Assembly (NCBI RefSeq): GCF_016405965.1 | Contig: NZ_JAEFCD010000002.1 | Span: 186,001 to 250,000, forward strand | Origin: Alteromonas sp. IB21 | GTDB lineage: Bacteria; Pseudomonadota; Gammaproteobacteria; Enterobacterales; Alteromonadaceae | Reading direction: 5' to 3' | DNA length: 64,000 nucleotides | Part shown: positions 1 to 10,336 of the stretch, one piece after another | Position numbering within the stretch: the stretch's first letter is position 1 | How the letters are laid out: the number at the start of each line of letters is the position of its first letter | Notes under the pieces: model-generated | What the model saw: the letters and a program-made list of their open reading frames with translations, nothing else | Database searches by the model: none | Told to the model about the DNA's origin: nothing | Translations under genes and position numbers: made by a program

Positions 1-297
1 AGGCGCTGTGAGTTTAATTAAACCCTGCGGTGAGTTTTGCAATGCGCTTACTGATAGCTGTGCATCTTCAAGCGCTTTTAATGCTGGCAGTGCTTGTTCA
101 CAATATAAAGTACCGGCTTCGGTGAGTGAAACGCTTCGCGTAGTACGATGCAGTAATTTTACGCCAAGCTGCTTTTCTAAAGACGCCACTTTTCGGCTTA
201 TTTGTGCCACCGACGTATCAAGCTTATTAGCTGCGCCGGTGAAATTACCTACCTCAGCAACGGCGCAAAACTCTGCTATGCCCTCTAAATATTTCAT
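1..297 (-). CDS. LysR family transcriptional regulator, N-terminal part (cut by window edge)
   Basis: The reverse strand reads from an ATG at 297 into a typical LysR winged helix-turn-helix: it opens MKYLEGIAEFCAVAEVGNF, passes through the ISRKVASLEKQLGVKLLHRT recognition region and continues to LTEAGTLYCEQALPALKAL. Only about 99 residues are present; the effector-binding half lies outside the window. It is divergent from adhC with about 190 bp between the starts, the usual layout for a LysR protein that controls its neighbour, so regulation of adhC (formaldehyde response) is a reasonable inference. The long plus-strand reading frame across the same bases is a shadow of this gene. The family is certain; the target is not. 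Confidence 0.88.
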   Translation of the reverse strand, partial: MKYLEGIAEFCAVAEVGNFTGAANKLDTSVAQISRKVASLEKQLGVKLLHRTTRSVSLTEAGTLYCEQALPALKALEDAQLSVSALQNSPQGLIKLTAP

Positions 298-476
298 CAA
301 TGCTACTCGTAAATTCGTCAGCTATTAACACGCACGTTGCGCTCCATTCCCCCGATACTAGTCATCTTTCGCCATTATTACAAATATGCAAAAGTGATTT
401 ACTAAAAGTGTATTTATCAATAGTAATTTGTCTCCTATACTTTGGCTTATAAAGCGTTATCAAATAATTGATATAA

Positions 477-1646
<1,170 letters not shown>

Positions 1647-1668
1647 TACGAACCATTGAAAAACATCT

Positions 1669-1692
1669 AAGGAGAGGAGCCCCTCTCCTTTT
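1669..1692 (+). terminator. Rho-independent-like terminator of adhC
   Basis: Perfect 9-bp stem AAGGAGAGG / CCTCTCCTT with a 4-base loop, followed by a short T tract, 20 bases after the adhC stop. Confidence 0.6.
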
Positions 1693-1701
1693 AAACCTAT
1701 G

Positions 1702-1770
1702 CTATATCACTCCCTGCTCTAACGCCTTGAGCACGGCTCTGGTTCTATCTCTCACACCGAGCTTGGCTCT
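1702..1770 (-). pseudogene. Relic of the C-terminal end of a LuxR/NarL-type regulator
   Basis: On the minus strand the frame reads RAKLGVRDRTRAVLKALEQG followed by VI and a stop. This is the last part of the GerE/LuxR helix-turn-helix of NarL-FixJ response regulators (compare the usual KLGVRDRTRAVLKALELG ending). Immediately upstream in frame is a TGA, and no receiver domain or first HTH helices can be found. It is therefore a leftover of a deleted gene between adhC and the phosphatase-like gene. The resemblance is strong over about 20 residues, but the piece is short. Confidence 0.6.
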
Positions 1771-1927
1771 TCATTAGACTAGATCAGGAACTTCCCAAGA
1801 CTAAACCTAGTTCCTAATGTAAACGCTATTGTTTAAGACTTATTCACAGCTTTTACTACTTGGACAATAGGTAGCAAGCGTGTAACGTAGCAATCATAAT
1901 CACATCGGTGTCAACAGTGAGCTCTGA

Positions 1928-2620
1928 ATGATGAAAAAGACCCAACCAGCAGTACTTGCAAAAATGAAAAATACACCATCGCTTCAAAAGTCTACGTTAC
2001 TTCGCGTTGTCACGACCGCATTTATTAGCGTAGGGCTAGGATTGAGTTTATGCGCAAACGCTTATCATGAGGGCAACTCAATTCAGCAAGCGAGTAATGA
2101 CACGCAGATGGAAACAGCACCTACACTTGCAACACTCACCAATTACCAAGAAAACGTGCCATTTATGTATTCTTCTGGCTTGCCCGATGCTGCTCATTTT
2201 TCTTTGCTAAAAGAGAAAGGGCTAACTCACGTTATAGACTTGATCCCAGGAGATCGAAGCAGTGAAATTTTAACTACCTCAGAATTAGGGCTTGATTATT
2301 TTAATGTGCCTGTTGATTGGGAAGGCCCTACGCTCGCTAACTTTTTAAATTACGCAGCGTTTATGCAAAGCGTAGATGTGAGTAAAGACAAGGTACTGAC
2401 CCACTGTAAACTGAATTGGCGAGGTGCTGCTTTTACATACTTATACAGAATCAACGTACTTGGGGAAAATGAACAAAACGCCAAGAAAGATCTTATGGCT
2501 ATTTGGCATCCTAATCCGACATGGTACGCCTTTATGAGCGACGTTATCACTCACTACAATGCGCTAAACAACAGCCAAGTGGCGATGTCCTTCGACGCTG
2601 CCTTGCCAGAACAGGGTTAG
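1928..2620 (+). CDS. Exported protein-tyrosine-phosphatase-like protein
   Basis: A 230-residue protein with a basic start, a hydrophobic stretch at about 26-43 and a likely signal peptidase site after CANA (residue 45), so probably periplasmic. The mature part resembles small dual-specificity phosphatase-like domains. The region SSGLPDAAHFSLLKEKGLTH matches the fold's early strand-helix, and the P-loop candidate is H159-C160-KLNW-R165. That is HCX4R rather than the canonical HCX5R, so phosphatase activity is uncertain. It stands alone between terminators and arsR. The first ATG was used; Met13 is an alternative start, and neither has a clear ribosome site. The true substrate is unknown. Confidence 0.7.
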   Translation: MMKKTQPAVLAKMKNTPSLQKSTLLRVVTTAFISVGLGLSLCANAYHEGNSIQQASNDTQMETAPTLATLTNYQENVPFMYSSGLPDAAHFSLLKEKGLTHVIDLIPGDRSSEILTTSELGLDYFNVPVDWEGPTLANFLNYAAFMQSVDVSKDKVLTHCKLNWRGAAFTYLYRINVLGENEQNAKKDLMAIWHPNPTWYAFMSDVITHYNALNNSQVAMSFDAALPEQG

Positions 2621-2675
2621 GTTTTTTATTTAAGCGGTTGAATACTCGTGTAAACCCACTCTTTAATAACAAAGA

Positions 2676-2752
2676 TATGTGAAATTTCAGATACACAATT
2701 GACACATATGAAATTTCATATACGATACATCACATACGAAATTTCATATGTG
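2676..2752 (+). promoter_or_regulatory. ArsR operator array (three GAAATTTC dyads)
   Basis: Three copies of GAAATTTC lie at 2681-2688, 2710-2717 and 2738-2745, spaced 29 and 28 bp. The middle one is embedded in the perfect 16-bp palindrome ATATGAAATTTCATAT (2706-2721). The third sits in the 22-bp near-palindrome 2731-2752 with a single mismatch. They lie directly ahead of arsR (ATG at 2762), so autoregulatory ArsR binding is the natural reading. Confidence 0.7.
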
Positions 2753-2761
2753 ACGTAATTT

Positions 2762-3094
2762 ATGTCTGAGTGTTTACTGTCGCCCTTAACATTTTTTAAA
2801 TGCCTATCTGAAGACACCCGCTTAAAAACGCTTTTAATGCTCAGCGTAAAAGGCGAACTATGCGTATGCGACCTTACCGACGCGCTGCAATTAAGCCAGC
2901 CAAAAATATCACGTCATCTCGCTGATTTACGAAAATGCGGTCTAGTACTCGATACCCGAAAGGGCAAATGGGTGTATTACCAACTCCACCCTGACCTACC
3001 GGCCTGGGCACGCGACGTCATTAAAAATACCGCTAACTATAACGATGAATATTTCAGCGAAGCCTTAGCGAATTTGTCTTGCACGAGTTGCTGA
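2762..3094 (+). CDS. arsR: ArsR family metalloregulator
   Basis: A 110-residue winged-helix repressor of the ars operon. It shows the ArsR/SmtB fold from FKCLSEDTRLKTLL through the recognition helix LSQPKISRHLADLRKCGL and the wing TRKGKWVYYQL. The ELCVCDL motif carries the vicinal cysteines that bind As(III) in this family, and the chain ends in SCTSC, a further possible thiol site. Known role: it represses until arsenite binds. The start lies only ten bases after the third operator dyad and has no Shine-Dalgarno sequence, so translation may be leaderless or nearly so. arsC follows after 134 bp. Confidence 0.93.
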   Translation: MSECLLSPLTFFKCLSEDTRLKTLLMLSVKGELCVCDLTDALQLSQPKISRHLADLRKCGLVLDTRKGKWVYYQLHPDLPAWARDVIKNTANYNDEYFSEALANLSCTSC

Positions 3095-3228
3095 CGCCCG
3101 AATTTTCTGGCTTACGTCATTGGTGTTAATTGCAGCATAAAACCTCATCAAAGGTCTGCTTTTTAGAAGTTTTTTACGTTTTTCGATGGCTATTCAAAAT
3201 AGCTTCGACCAATTAAACAAGGTGTTAT

Positions 3229-3696
3229 ATGAAGATTTTATATATTTGTACGCATAACCGTTGTCGCAGCATCCTGTGCGAAGCTATCACTAATGCCTCT
3301 ACCGGCAATGTAGAAGCGCGTAGTGCAGGCAGCCAGCCTGTAGGTGAAGTACACCCGCTCTCCCTTAAATATTTGGCTGACCGTGGTATTGATACCGAGG
3401 GCCTTAGAAGCCAATCTTGGGACGAGTTTGAAGACTACAATGCCGACCTTGTGGTAACAGTATGCGACTCGGCAGCTGGCGAATCGTGCCCCGTGTATTT
3501 CGGTAAATCACTTAAAGTTCACTGGGGCTTGGAAGACCCCTCGAAGTTAGAAGGCACAGAGGAAGAAAAAGCTAAGGCGTTCAATACCACAATCGATATT
3601 ATCGAAAAGCGTGTTGCCGCGTTAGCTGAGCTGGCTGAAAAAAATCTAGATAAAGCGGCCCTTAAAGAGGCGCTATCAACGTTAGGAGCGAAATAA
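3229..3696 (+). CDS. arsC: Arsenate reductase, low-molecular-weight phosphatase type
   Basis: Reduces arsenate to arsenite using a cysteine relay, usually re-reduced by thioredoxin. The P-loop CTHNRCR is at Cys7-Arg13 (CX5R), and the second redox pair Cys79 and Cys87 lies in [14 protein letters not shown]. The length of 155 is slightly above the family's usual 130-140 because of a helical, Lys/Ala-rich tail. AAGG precedes the ATG. The stop codon overlaps the start of arsH by one base, showing translational coupling. Confidence 0.93.
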   Translation: MKILYICTHNRCRSILCEAITNASTGNVEARSAGSQPVGEVHPLSLKYLADRGIDTEGLRSQSWDEFEDYNADLVVTVCDSAAGESCPVYFGKSLKVHWGLEDPSKLEGTEEEKAKAFNTTIDIIEKRVAALAELAEKNLDKAALKEALSTLGAK

Positions 3697-4442
3697 TGAG
3701 CAAGGAGGTATCAAACAACAGCACACCTTCTGTACAATCACCGTCTGATAACGCGGTAATGGAACAAATGCACAAGCCTATCATGGCCAACTTTGCCTCG
3801 ACGTTTTCAGAGCATAAGCCTCGCATTTTGTTACTTTACGGTTCGCTTAGAGAACGCTCTTATAGCCGCTTGGTCATTGAAGAGTCGGCTAGATTGCTTG
3901 AATACTTTGGCGCAGAAGCCAAGATCTTTGACCCTCGTGGATTGCCACAACCCGATACTGAAGACGACTCACATCCCAAAGTCAAAGAACTCCGCGAGCT
4001 AATGATGTGGTCTGAAGGCCAAATTTGGTGTTCACCCGAGCGTCACGGCAGCATGACCGGCATTATGAAAAGCGTGATTGACTGGGTACCGCTTAGCCTT
4101 GGCGGCGTGCGCCCGACTCAAGGTAAAACACTGGCCATTATGCAGGTATCAGGCGGTTCACAGTCGTTTAATGCGGTAAACCAAATGCGAATTTTGGGCC
4201 GTTGGATGCGCATGTTAACTATTCCTAATCAGTCTTCGGTAGCAAAAGCGTTTCTCGAATTTGAAGAAGATGGCCGAATGAAACCCTCTCCCTACTACAA
4301 CCGCATCGTAGACGTAGTAGAGGAACTTGTGAAATTCACTTTATTAACCCGTGACAATAAAGACTTTTTAGTCGATCGCTATTCTGAGCGTGTTGAAAGC
4401 GCAGAAGAAGTGAGCAAACGCGTCAACCAAAAATCCATATAA
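3696..4442 (+). CDS. arsH: ArsH, NADPH-dependent FMN oxidoreductase (organoarsenical resistance)
   Basis: Flavodoxin-like NADPH:FMN oxidoreductase of the ArsH branch, known to oxidise trivalent methyl- and aryl-arsenicals to less toxic pentavalent forms. The phosphate-binding loop GSLRERSYS is at 49-57. The family signature [20 protein letters not shown] lies in the middle, followed by the [17 protein letters not shown] block. An N-terminal extension of about 40 mostly polar residues is typical. It overlaps arsC by one base and is followed 11 bp later by acr3, so all three are co-transcribed. Confidence 0.93.
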   Translation: MSKEVSNNSTPSVQSPSDNAVMEQMHKPIMANFASTFSEHKPRILLLYGSLRERSYSRLVIEESARLLEYFGAEAKIFDPRGLPQPDTEDDSHPKVKELRELMMWSEGQIWCSPERHGSMTGIMKSVIDWVPLSLGGVRPTQGKTLAIMQVSGGSQSFNAVNQMRILGRWMRMLTIPNQSSVAKAFLEFEEDGRMKPSPYYNRIVDVVEELVKFTLLTRDNKDFLVDRYSERVESAEEVSKRVNQKSI

Positions 4443-4453
4443 GGTAAATTGAA

Positions 4454-5494
4454 ATGGGATTCTTCGAACGATATTTATCAGTATGGGTTGGCCTTTGCAT
4501 AATTGCCGGAGTGGGCTTGGGCTATGCCGTACCAGGCGTATTTGAGTCTATTGCAGCGCTGGAATATGCACACGTAAACCTTGTAGTGGCAGTACTTATT
4601 TGGTTAATGATTTATCCAATGATGGTACAAATCGACTTTAGCTCAATCAAAGACGTAGGTAAAAAACCAAAAGGCTTGGTGCTTACACTGGTAGTAAATT
4701 GGCTTATCAAGCCTTTCACTATGGCGCTTCTAGGTTGGCTTTTCTTTAAGGGCATTTTTGCCGACTGGGTTGATCCACAAACTGCGACAGAATACATTGC
4801 CGGCATGATTTTACTGGGCGTTGCCCCCTGTACAGCTATGGTGTTCGTGTGGAGTCACCTCACCAAGGGGGATGCGAACTACACTTTAGTACAGGTATCG
4901 ATTAACGACTTAATCATGGTAGTTGCCTTTGCACCGCTTACTGCCATGCTGCTAGGCGTAACAGACATCACGGTTCCTTGGGACACCCTGCTGCTCTCTG
5001 TCGCTCTCTATGTAGTACTGCCGTTGGTAGCGGGTTACATCACGCGCCGTCACATGGAAAAGCAAAGCGCTAACGGGAATGCGGCAATGTCGAAAAATAG
5101 CGTAGTTGACACATTGGTTAGCAAGTTAAAACCATTTTCAGTCATTGGCTTACTACTGACTATCGTTATTTTATTTGGTCTTCAAGCGAAAACCATTTTA
5201 TCGCAGCCCCAAGATATCGTGCTTATTGCCATACCGCTACTAATACAAACGTACGGTATTTTCGCCATTGCCTACTTTGCAGCAAAGCGCATGAAGCTAC
5301 CGCACAATATTGCAGCACCGGCATGTATGATTGGTACGTCTAACTTTTTCGAGTTAGCGGTTGCCGTGGCAATTTCTCTCTTCGGGCTTCACAGCGGTGC
5401 GGCTTTAGCGACTGTAGTAGGCGTATTAGTGGAAGTTCCGGTTATGCTTTCACTAGTGTGGTTTGCTAACAAAACCCGTCATTGGTTTGATTAA
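4454..5494 (+). CDS. acr3: Acr3-type arsenite efflux permease
   Basis: Ten-helix inner-membrane carrier of the bile acid/arsenite/riboflavin transporter superfamily that extrudes arsenite produced by ArsC. The essential cysteine of the family is visible as Cys126 in [20 protein letters not shown], and the conserved C-terminal [18 protein letters not shown] is intact. The length of 346 is normal. AAGG lies 8 bases before the ATG. Last gene of the ars operon, followed by a strong hairpin shared with the convergent response regulator. Confidence 0.94.
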   Translation: MGFFERYLSVWVGLCIIAGVGLGYAVPGVFESIAALEYAHVNLVVAVLIWLMIYPMMVQIDFSSIKDVGKKPKGLVLTLVVNWLIKPFTMALLGWLFFKGIFADWVDPQTATEYIAGMILLGVAPCTAMVFVWSHLTKGDANYTLVQVSINDLIMVVAFAPLTAMLLGVTDITVPWDTLLLSVALYVVLPLVAGYITRRHMEKQSANGNAAMSKNSVVDTLVSKLKPFSVIGLLLTIVILFGLQAKTILSQPQDIVLIAIPLLIQTYGIFAIAYFAAKRMKLPHNIAAPACMIGTSNFFELAVAVAISLFGLHSGAALATVVGVLVEVPVMLSLVWFANKTRHWFD

Positions 5495-5605
5495 TAGTAA
5501 GCATTTGTGTAACTGCACATCCGTTATTTTCTAAATAACGCCAGTGTAGTATCTCTCAGATTAACTATTCTCCACCACCACTATTATTCGTGCTGGTACA
5601 CAACG

Positions 5606-5635
5606 AAAAAGAGCGAACCAAGGTTCGCTCTTTTT
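5606..5635. terminator. Bidirectional terminator between acr3 and the response regulator
   Basis: Perfect 14-bp stem AAAAAGAGCGAACC / GGTTCGCTCTTTTT with a two-base loop. A and T tracts on either side let it act on both strands, between two convergent genes. Confidence 0.85.
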
Positions 5636-5649
5636 TGTAAACGGATAAT

Positions 5650-6048
5650 TTAAACGGCAATTGCAGTCTGGTAGGTTTCAGGCAGAATAAAACCAAAACG
5701 ACAAAGAATGGTTTTCAACGCATCACGTTTAATTGGCTTTTCTATAAAGGATAGCGCCCCTAACGACATCACTTTTTCTTGCATCAGCGGCTGAATATCG
5801 CCAGAAATCACGATAACGAACACCTCAAGCTTACGGTGCTTAATTTCGCTTAATACACCGAGGCCATCTAGAACCGGCATGGTAAGGTCAAGCAAAACCA
5901 AGTCGATGGTGTGATGTGCTAACACCTCTAAAGCATCCATACCGTTTGACACTTCATAGATAGTTTCAGCGAATCCCTCTGGCAAGTTATTTCTCGCCAT
6001 CTTTCTGGCCAGCGAAGAATCATCACAAATAAGAATATTAAAACCCAT
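5650..6048 (-). CDS. Single-domain (CheY-like) response regulator
   Basis: A 132-residue receiver domain without output domain. The acidic pair is in ILICDDSS (Asp9-Asp10), the phosphoacceptor is Asp54 in LLDLTMPVLDG, the switch Ser82 is in VISGD, and the invariant Lys104 is in FIEKPIKRD. No kinase, chemotaxis or output gene lies next to it, so its partner is elsewhere. The start was placed at the ATG at 6048; a longer frame would need three consecutive TTG codons. Function beyond phosphotransfer signalling cannot be read from the sequence. Confidence 0.85.
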   Translation of the reverse strand: MGFNILICDDSSLARKMARNNLPEGFAETIYEVSNGMDALEVLAHHTIDLVLLDLTMPVLDGLGVLSEIKHRKLEVFVIVISGDIQPLMQEKVMSLGALSFIEKPIKRDALKTILCRFGFILPETYQTAIAV

Positions 6049-6227
6049 CAACAACAAACTTATAAATGGTTGATAATCGACCGACAGAATACCTTAAACG
6101 AAAGTATAATAAAATATAAAAAGCCTCTAATAATGCCTAACTTATTCCGGTTATAACCCAAAGTTTTCTCTGAAAAAGAAGGGATTTATGGTAAATCTAG
6201 TAGGTAACAGACCAAGGAAATACGCCA

Positions 6228-7961
6228 ATGCAAGAGTTAGCCGCTAGCGATGATAAGCAATTAGTTAAAAAAGTTGCCTACCAGATTTTGTCTCATTTCG
6301 ATAAGAGCTATCGGTGGTTTACACGTATTACACGTGGCGCTCAGGAGAGGTTTGAAAAGGGAAACTGGAAAGAGACGCAGCTTGCATCAAAAGAGCGTAT
6401 TACTATTTATGAACAAAGCCTTTCTGACGCTGTAGCCGAGATATACCACTTAACGCAAGTTCATCAAAAAGACGATGCTTTTTGGCAAGAACTTAAGAAA
6501 GTATTCGCTTTGCAACTCGAAGGCCACCCACAGTTTGAGCTTGCCGAAACCTTTTACAATTCGGTTATTGGCCGCTTTTTCAAACATAGAAAAATTGACA
6601 ACGACATGATGTTTGTCCTGCCAAGCCGCTGTTTCCTGCCAGGCCAAGACCGAGACAAAGTCATTAACAGCTTTGACACGACAACGACGGTTCGCGAAAT
6701 GTATGAGTCGATTTTCAAAATCTATCGATACAACATTCCGTTTGAAAACTTCGAGCGGGATTTACAGCATCTAGAAGAGGCACTTCGCGCGCGGTTAAAC
6801 AAAGAACAGCTTGCCAGCGTTCAGGCAGTTGAAATTTTAAAACCCACTTTTTTTCGTGGTAAAGCCGCTTATTTGATTGGCCGAATTTGCATGCCCGAAG
6901 AAACACTGCCGTTTGTTATTGCCATGCGAAGATACAATGAGCCCCATATGTTCGTCGACGCTTTGCTTACTGACAGAAAAGATTTAAGCGTTATTTTTGG
7001 TTTTGCTCGCAGCTATTTTATGGCTGATACCCAAAACCCTGCCGAAGTCGCCGCTTTTCTTCAAGAGCTTTTGCCGAACAAAAAGCATTTCGAACTTTAC
7101 ATGTCGATGGGACATTACAAACATGGTAAGACGGTTTTCTATCGAAACTTTTTACAGCACATGGACGAATCTGACGATAAGTTTGAAGCTGCGCCCGGCA
7201 TTCGCGGTTTAGTTATGATGGTTTTTCACCTGCCGTCTTACGGCGTGGTGTTTAAGATTATTAAAGATGAGTTTGCAGAGAGCAAAAAAATTACTCGCGA
7301 TCACGTTAAGGAATGCTACAAACTGGTCAAGATGTCTGACCGCGTGGGCCGAATGGCAGATACTCACGAATACGTAAACTTTAGGTTTCCTTTAGACAGA
7401 ATTGAACCTGAACTCATCGATGAACTCAAGGAAACTTGTGCATCGAGCCTGGAATTTACAGAATCTGAACTCATCATTAAGCACATGTACATAGAGCGAA
7501 AAATGACCCCGCTCAATCTGTACCTGCAAGAAGAAACTGATGAAGAAAAAATCACACGTGCTATTGATGAGTTGGGGTTATGTATCAAACAAATAGCGAT
7601 GGCTAATATATTTCCAGGGGATATGCTCCATAAAAATTTCGGTATTACGCGCCACGGCCGCGTTATTTTCTATGATTACGATGAAATTTGTTTAATGAAC
7701 GAACGTAATTTTAGAGCGCTGCCAAAATCTGATGATCCTTATGCAATCGACACCTTGTCTGTCGGTCCTAACGATGTGTTTCCTGAGCAATTTGAACATT
7801 TCATTGTAGGAAAACGTAAGTTCAAAGATATCTTGAAATCCCTTCACGGCGACTTGATGACGCCTGAATATTGGCATGAAGTACAGGAAAAATGTGCACG
7901 GGGTGATGTACAGCACTTTACACCATACAGCGCGACTATGCGCTTTGAGAGAGGAGAGTAA
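6228..7961 (+). CDS. aceK: Isocitrate dehydrogenase kinase/phosphatase
   Basis: Bifunctional enzyme that phosphorylates and inactivates isocitrate dehydrogenase, or reactivates it, to steer carbon into the glyoxylate shunt. The 577-residue length and the block from KAAYLIGRICMPEETLPFVI through VVFKIIKDEFAESKKITRDH (ATP-site lysine region) to NFGITRHGRVIFYDYDEICL (catalytic Asp and metal site) match AceK along the whole chain. AAGGA precedes the ATG. Unlike in E. coli it is not next to aceB or aceA, so it is expressed as its own unit here. Confidence 0.95.
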   Translation: MQELAASDDKQLVKKVAYQILSHFDKSYRWFTRITRGAQERFEKGNWKETQLASKERITIYEQSLSDAVAEIYHLTQVHQKDDAFWQELKKVFALQLEGHPQFELAETFYNSVIGRFFKHRKIDNDMMFVLPSRCFLPGQDRDKVINSFDTTTTVREMYESIFKIYRYNIPFENFERDLQHLEEALRARLNKEQLASVQAVEILKPTFFRGKAAYLIGRICMPEETLPFVIAMRRYNEPHMFVDALLTDRKDLSVIFGFARSYFMADTQNPAEVAAFLQELLPNKKHFELYMSMGHYKHGKTVFYRNFLQHMDESDDKFEAAPGIRGLVMMVFHLPSYGVVFKIIKDEFAESKKITRDHVKECYKLVKMSDRVGRMADTHEYVNFRFPLDRIEPELIDELKETCASSLEFTESELIIKHMYIERKMTPLNLYLQEETDEEKITRAIDELGLCIKQIAMANIFPGDMLHKNFGITRHGRVIFYDYDEICLMNERNFRALPKSDDPYAIDTLSVGPNDVFPEQFEHFIVGKRKFKDILKSLHGDLMTPEYWHEVQEKCARGDVQHFTPYSATMRFERGE

Positions 7962-8182
7962 TAAATAGTGCGCCTTTCAAGAATGAAATTAACAATTGAA
8001 AAAAACGCTATATGCACAAAAGCTTAAAAGTGATCGTTTCATTGCTCCATGTACGTAAAAGAACCATAAAGCGTTAATGCTTTTTGACTGCTTGAACTCG
8101 CTTGCTGTTAAAAAACCGATGTATCAGGTAATAGCAATGCCAAACAAGCGTTTGAATGTTGATAACCATAAGAAGCGTAATA

Positions 8183-8863
8183 ATGAAAGTGCTACTTGTA
8201 GAAGATGATCCTAAAGTTGCCTCGCACATTGCTAATGGACTGTTGGGCGAAGGGCATGAATGTATTACAGTTGGTGATGGAGCATCTGGCTACCGTGAAG
8301 CGTCACAAAGCGAACTAGACGCCGTGATATTAGATGTCATGCTTCCTGAACTCGACGGTTTTTCAGTTTTAGAAAAGCTTCGCGAGGAAGGCAACACCAC
8401 TCCCGTTTTGTTGCTAAGCGCAAAAAGCCAAGTTGAAGACAAAGTGCGAGGCCTTCGTACCGGTGCAAACGACTACCTGACAAAGCCATTTGCTTTTGAA
8501 GAATTGCTTGCTCGTGTTGAGGGGCTAGCCGGTCGCAATAAAGAAAGCGAGGATAAAACGCTGATAAAGGTGGGCGATCTAACCCTTGATTTGGTCAACC
8601 GTAAAGTACTGCGTGGTGACCAAGAGATTGATTTACAGTCCAAAGAGTTCCAGTTGCTTGAATGCTTGCTCCGCCACAAAGGTAAAGTAGTAACGCGCAG
8701 TATGCTGCTTGAACAGGTTTGGAATTATCATTTCGACCCACAAACAAACGTGATTGATGTGCACATAAGCCGTTTACGTCAAAAAGTAGACAAGGCGTTT
8801 AATGTTCCACTCATCGAAACAGTAAGAGGCACAGGGTACCGCATAGCGGACGAGCTTGCATGA
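8183..8863 (+). CDS. OmpR/PhoB-type response regulator
   Basis: A 226-residue regulator with an N-terminal receiver domain (Asp8-Asp9, phosphoacceptor Asp51 in ILDVMLPELDG, Lys101 in YLTKPF). The C-terminal winged helix covers about residues 130-225 (SKEFQLLECLLRHKGKVVTR and NVIDVHISRLRQKVD), typical of the CusR/QseB group. The ATG at 8183 was chosen because the receiver starts there (MKVLLVEDD); an in-frame ATG at 8156 would add nine unusual residues. It overlaps the kinase gene by four bases (ATGA), so the two form one operon. Confidence 0.92.
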   Translation: MKVLLVEDDPKVASHIANGLLGEGHECITVGDGASGYREASQSELDAVILDVMLPELDGFSVLEKLREEGNTTPVLLLSAKSQVEDKVRGLRTGANDYLTKPFAFEELLARVEGLAGRNKESEDKTLIKVGDLTLDLVNRKVLRGDQEIDLQSKEFQLLECLLRHKGKVVTRSMLLEQVWNYHFDPQTNVIDVHISRLRQKVDKAFNVPLIETVRGTGYRIADELA

Positions 8864-10263
8864 TAGCGATCCGCGACTTTACGCGAAGCTCTAGCTTTCG
8901 TGTAGGCGTATTGCTCACTACCTTAGCTTGCATTGCTATCGTTCTTATCGTTTATTTTTGGCGCTTAACTAGCAGCGATCTATTTATTTCTGAATCTAAC
9001 GCTGCGGTTAACGCCAAAACAAACGCATTAATCACACTTCACGAGAAGCTTGGTATCGAAGCGGTAATCGCCTCCATCAGGTCAGATAATCTCCCCCCTG
9101 ACGCGTCCAACGCCAGTTCCCAAGGGGGCGTTTTCAATAATTTACGCTCATTTATTGCGTTGAGTAAAGATGGTCAAATAGTAGCAGGTAATTTGTCTTC
9201 CGTTCCACTTGTGCTAGAGCGTCACAAAGGGGCGAGTTTTGACACGGCTGAAATCGTTATTACTCGCGAAAACAGTAATTCTCGGAAAATACTCCACCAA
9301 GCGCTAATGAGAGAAACAAGGTTAGGTGAATACGAACTTTACGTTGGGCGAGGTATCGACGACTTGTACAGCGCGCAATGGTTCGGTAAAACCTTTAGCT
9401 GGATAATCGTTATATTGCTTTGTACGTTAAGTGTTTTGAGTTTCGCCATCGCCGTTTATGTCGTAAATAGAATTAACCGTATGTCGCAGACCGCCGACAA
9501 AATTATCAAAACCGGTAGTCTTGAAGAGCGCTTAGAGATCGACAGTAACTGGGATGATTTAAGCAGCCTTTCTTTCGTTTTCAATCAGATGCTTGACACT
9601 ATTGAGAGTTCGGTGAATAACATCAAGTCGGTTACAGATAGCATTGCTCATGATTTGCGAACGCCACTTTCCAGACTTCGCAACACGTTAGAAAAAATTG
9701 AAGACGACGAACTTCGCAATGAGACAACGCAAGAAGCTGACAACTTGCTTAATATGTTTAACAGCCTTTTGCGCATAAGTGGTCTTGAGACCACGAATAA
9801 AAAAGAAGGCTTCTGCAGCACAGATGCACGCGCTATCGTCGAGGACGTGGTTGATCTTTATCATCCCCTTGCCGAGGAACGAAATATTCAACTCTCGAGC
9901 AACCTTGATGACGTAACAATGCTTGCCGACCCCAATTTGCTGTTCCAAGCAGTGGCTAATGTATTAGATAATGCAATCAAATATTCGAATGAAAATAGTA
10001 TGGTTACTGTTCAGCTAACAACCACGCCCAAACATATTGTGATTGCCGTAAATGATGCAGGCATAGGTGTGGGTGAACACGAGATAATAAATTTAGAACG
10101 CCGATTTTATCGGGCCGATGGCAGTAGAACCAGTAAAGGGAACGGGTTAGGTTTATCTCTCGTTTCCGCGATAGTAAAGCTACACGACGGACAAACGTGG
10201 TTCGTACACGACCCCTTAATGAAAGGGCACGGTTTAGGCGTGGTGTTTTGTTTCCCCAAATAG
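8860..10263 (+). CDS. Two-component sensor histidine kinase
   Basis: A 467-residue membrane kinase, the partner of the preceding OmpR-type regulator. Transmembrane helices lie near residues 16-34 and 176-203 and flank a periplasmic sensor of about 140 residues. A HAMP domain follows, then the HisKA box with phospho-accepting His264 (SIAHDLRTPLSRLRN). The ATPase domain shows the N box (NVLDNAIKYS), G1 (DAGIGVG) and G2 (GNGLGLSLV). The periplasmic part has no motif that I recognise as a metal site, so the stimulus is unknown. Start and stop overlap the regulator by ATGA. Confidence 0.92.
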   Translation: MIAIRDFTRSSSFRVGVLLTTLACIAIVLIVYFWRLTSSDLFISESNAAVNAKTNALITLHEKLGIEAVIASIRSDNLPPDASNASSQGGVFNNLRSFIALSKDGQIVAGNLSSVPLVLERHKGASFDTAEIVITRENSNSRKILHQALMRETRLGEYELYVGRGIDDLYSAQWFGKTFSWIIVILLCTLSVLSFAIAVYVVNRINRMSQTADKIIKTGSLEERLEIDSNWDDLSSLSFVFNQMLDTIESSVNNIKSVTDSIAHDLRTPLSRLRNTLEKIEDDELRNETTQEADNLLNMFNSLLRISGLETTNKKEGFCSTDARAIVEDVVDLYHPLAEERNIQLSSNLDDVTMLADPNLLFQAVANVLDNAIKYSNENSMVTVQLTTTPKHIVIAVNDAGIGVGEHEIINLERRFYRADGSRTSKGNGLGLSLVSAIVKLHDGQTWFVHDPLMKGHGLGVVFCFPK

Positions 10264-10314
10264 CGAGTTATTAATTTGGGGGACCAGTGAAGCGATTTTT
10301 AAATACGGTTATTT

Positions 10315-10336
10315 GAAGCAGCCTTATGGCTGCTTC
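10315..10336. terminator. Hairpin between convergent kinase and DUF3833 genes
   Basis: Perfect 9-bp stem GAAGCAGCC / GGCTGCTTC with loop TTAT. The loop contains the stop codon of the minus-strand gene. There is no clear T tract on either side, so termination is plausible but not certain. Confidence 0.4.

Noticed and set aside
8-328. Plus-strand open frame at the window start
   Set aside because: It is antisense to a clear LysR N-terminus; the protein sequence has no recognisable pattern.
1787-1815. AGGAACT / AGTTCCT inverted repeat near the LuxR relic
   Set aside because: Seven-base arms with a long spacer, no T tract and no link to a start; probably chance.
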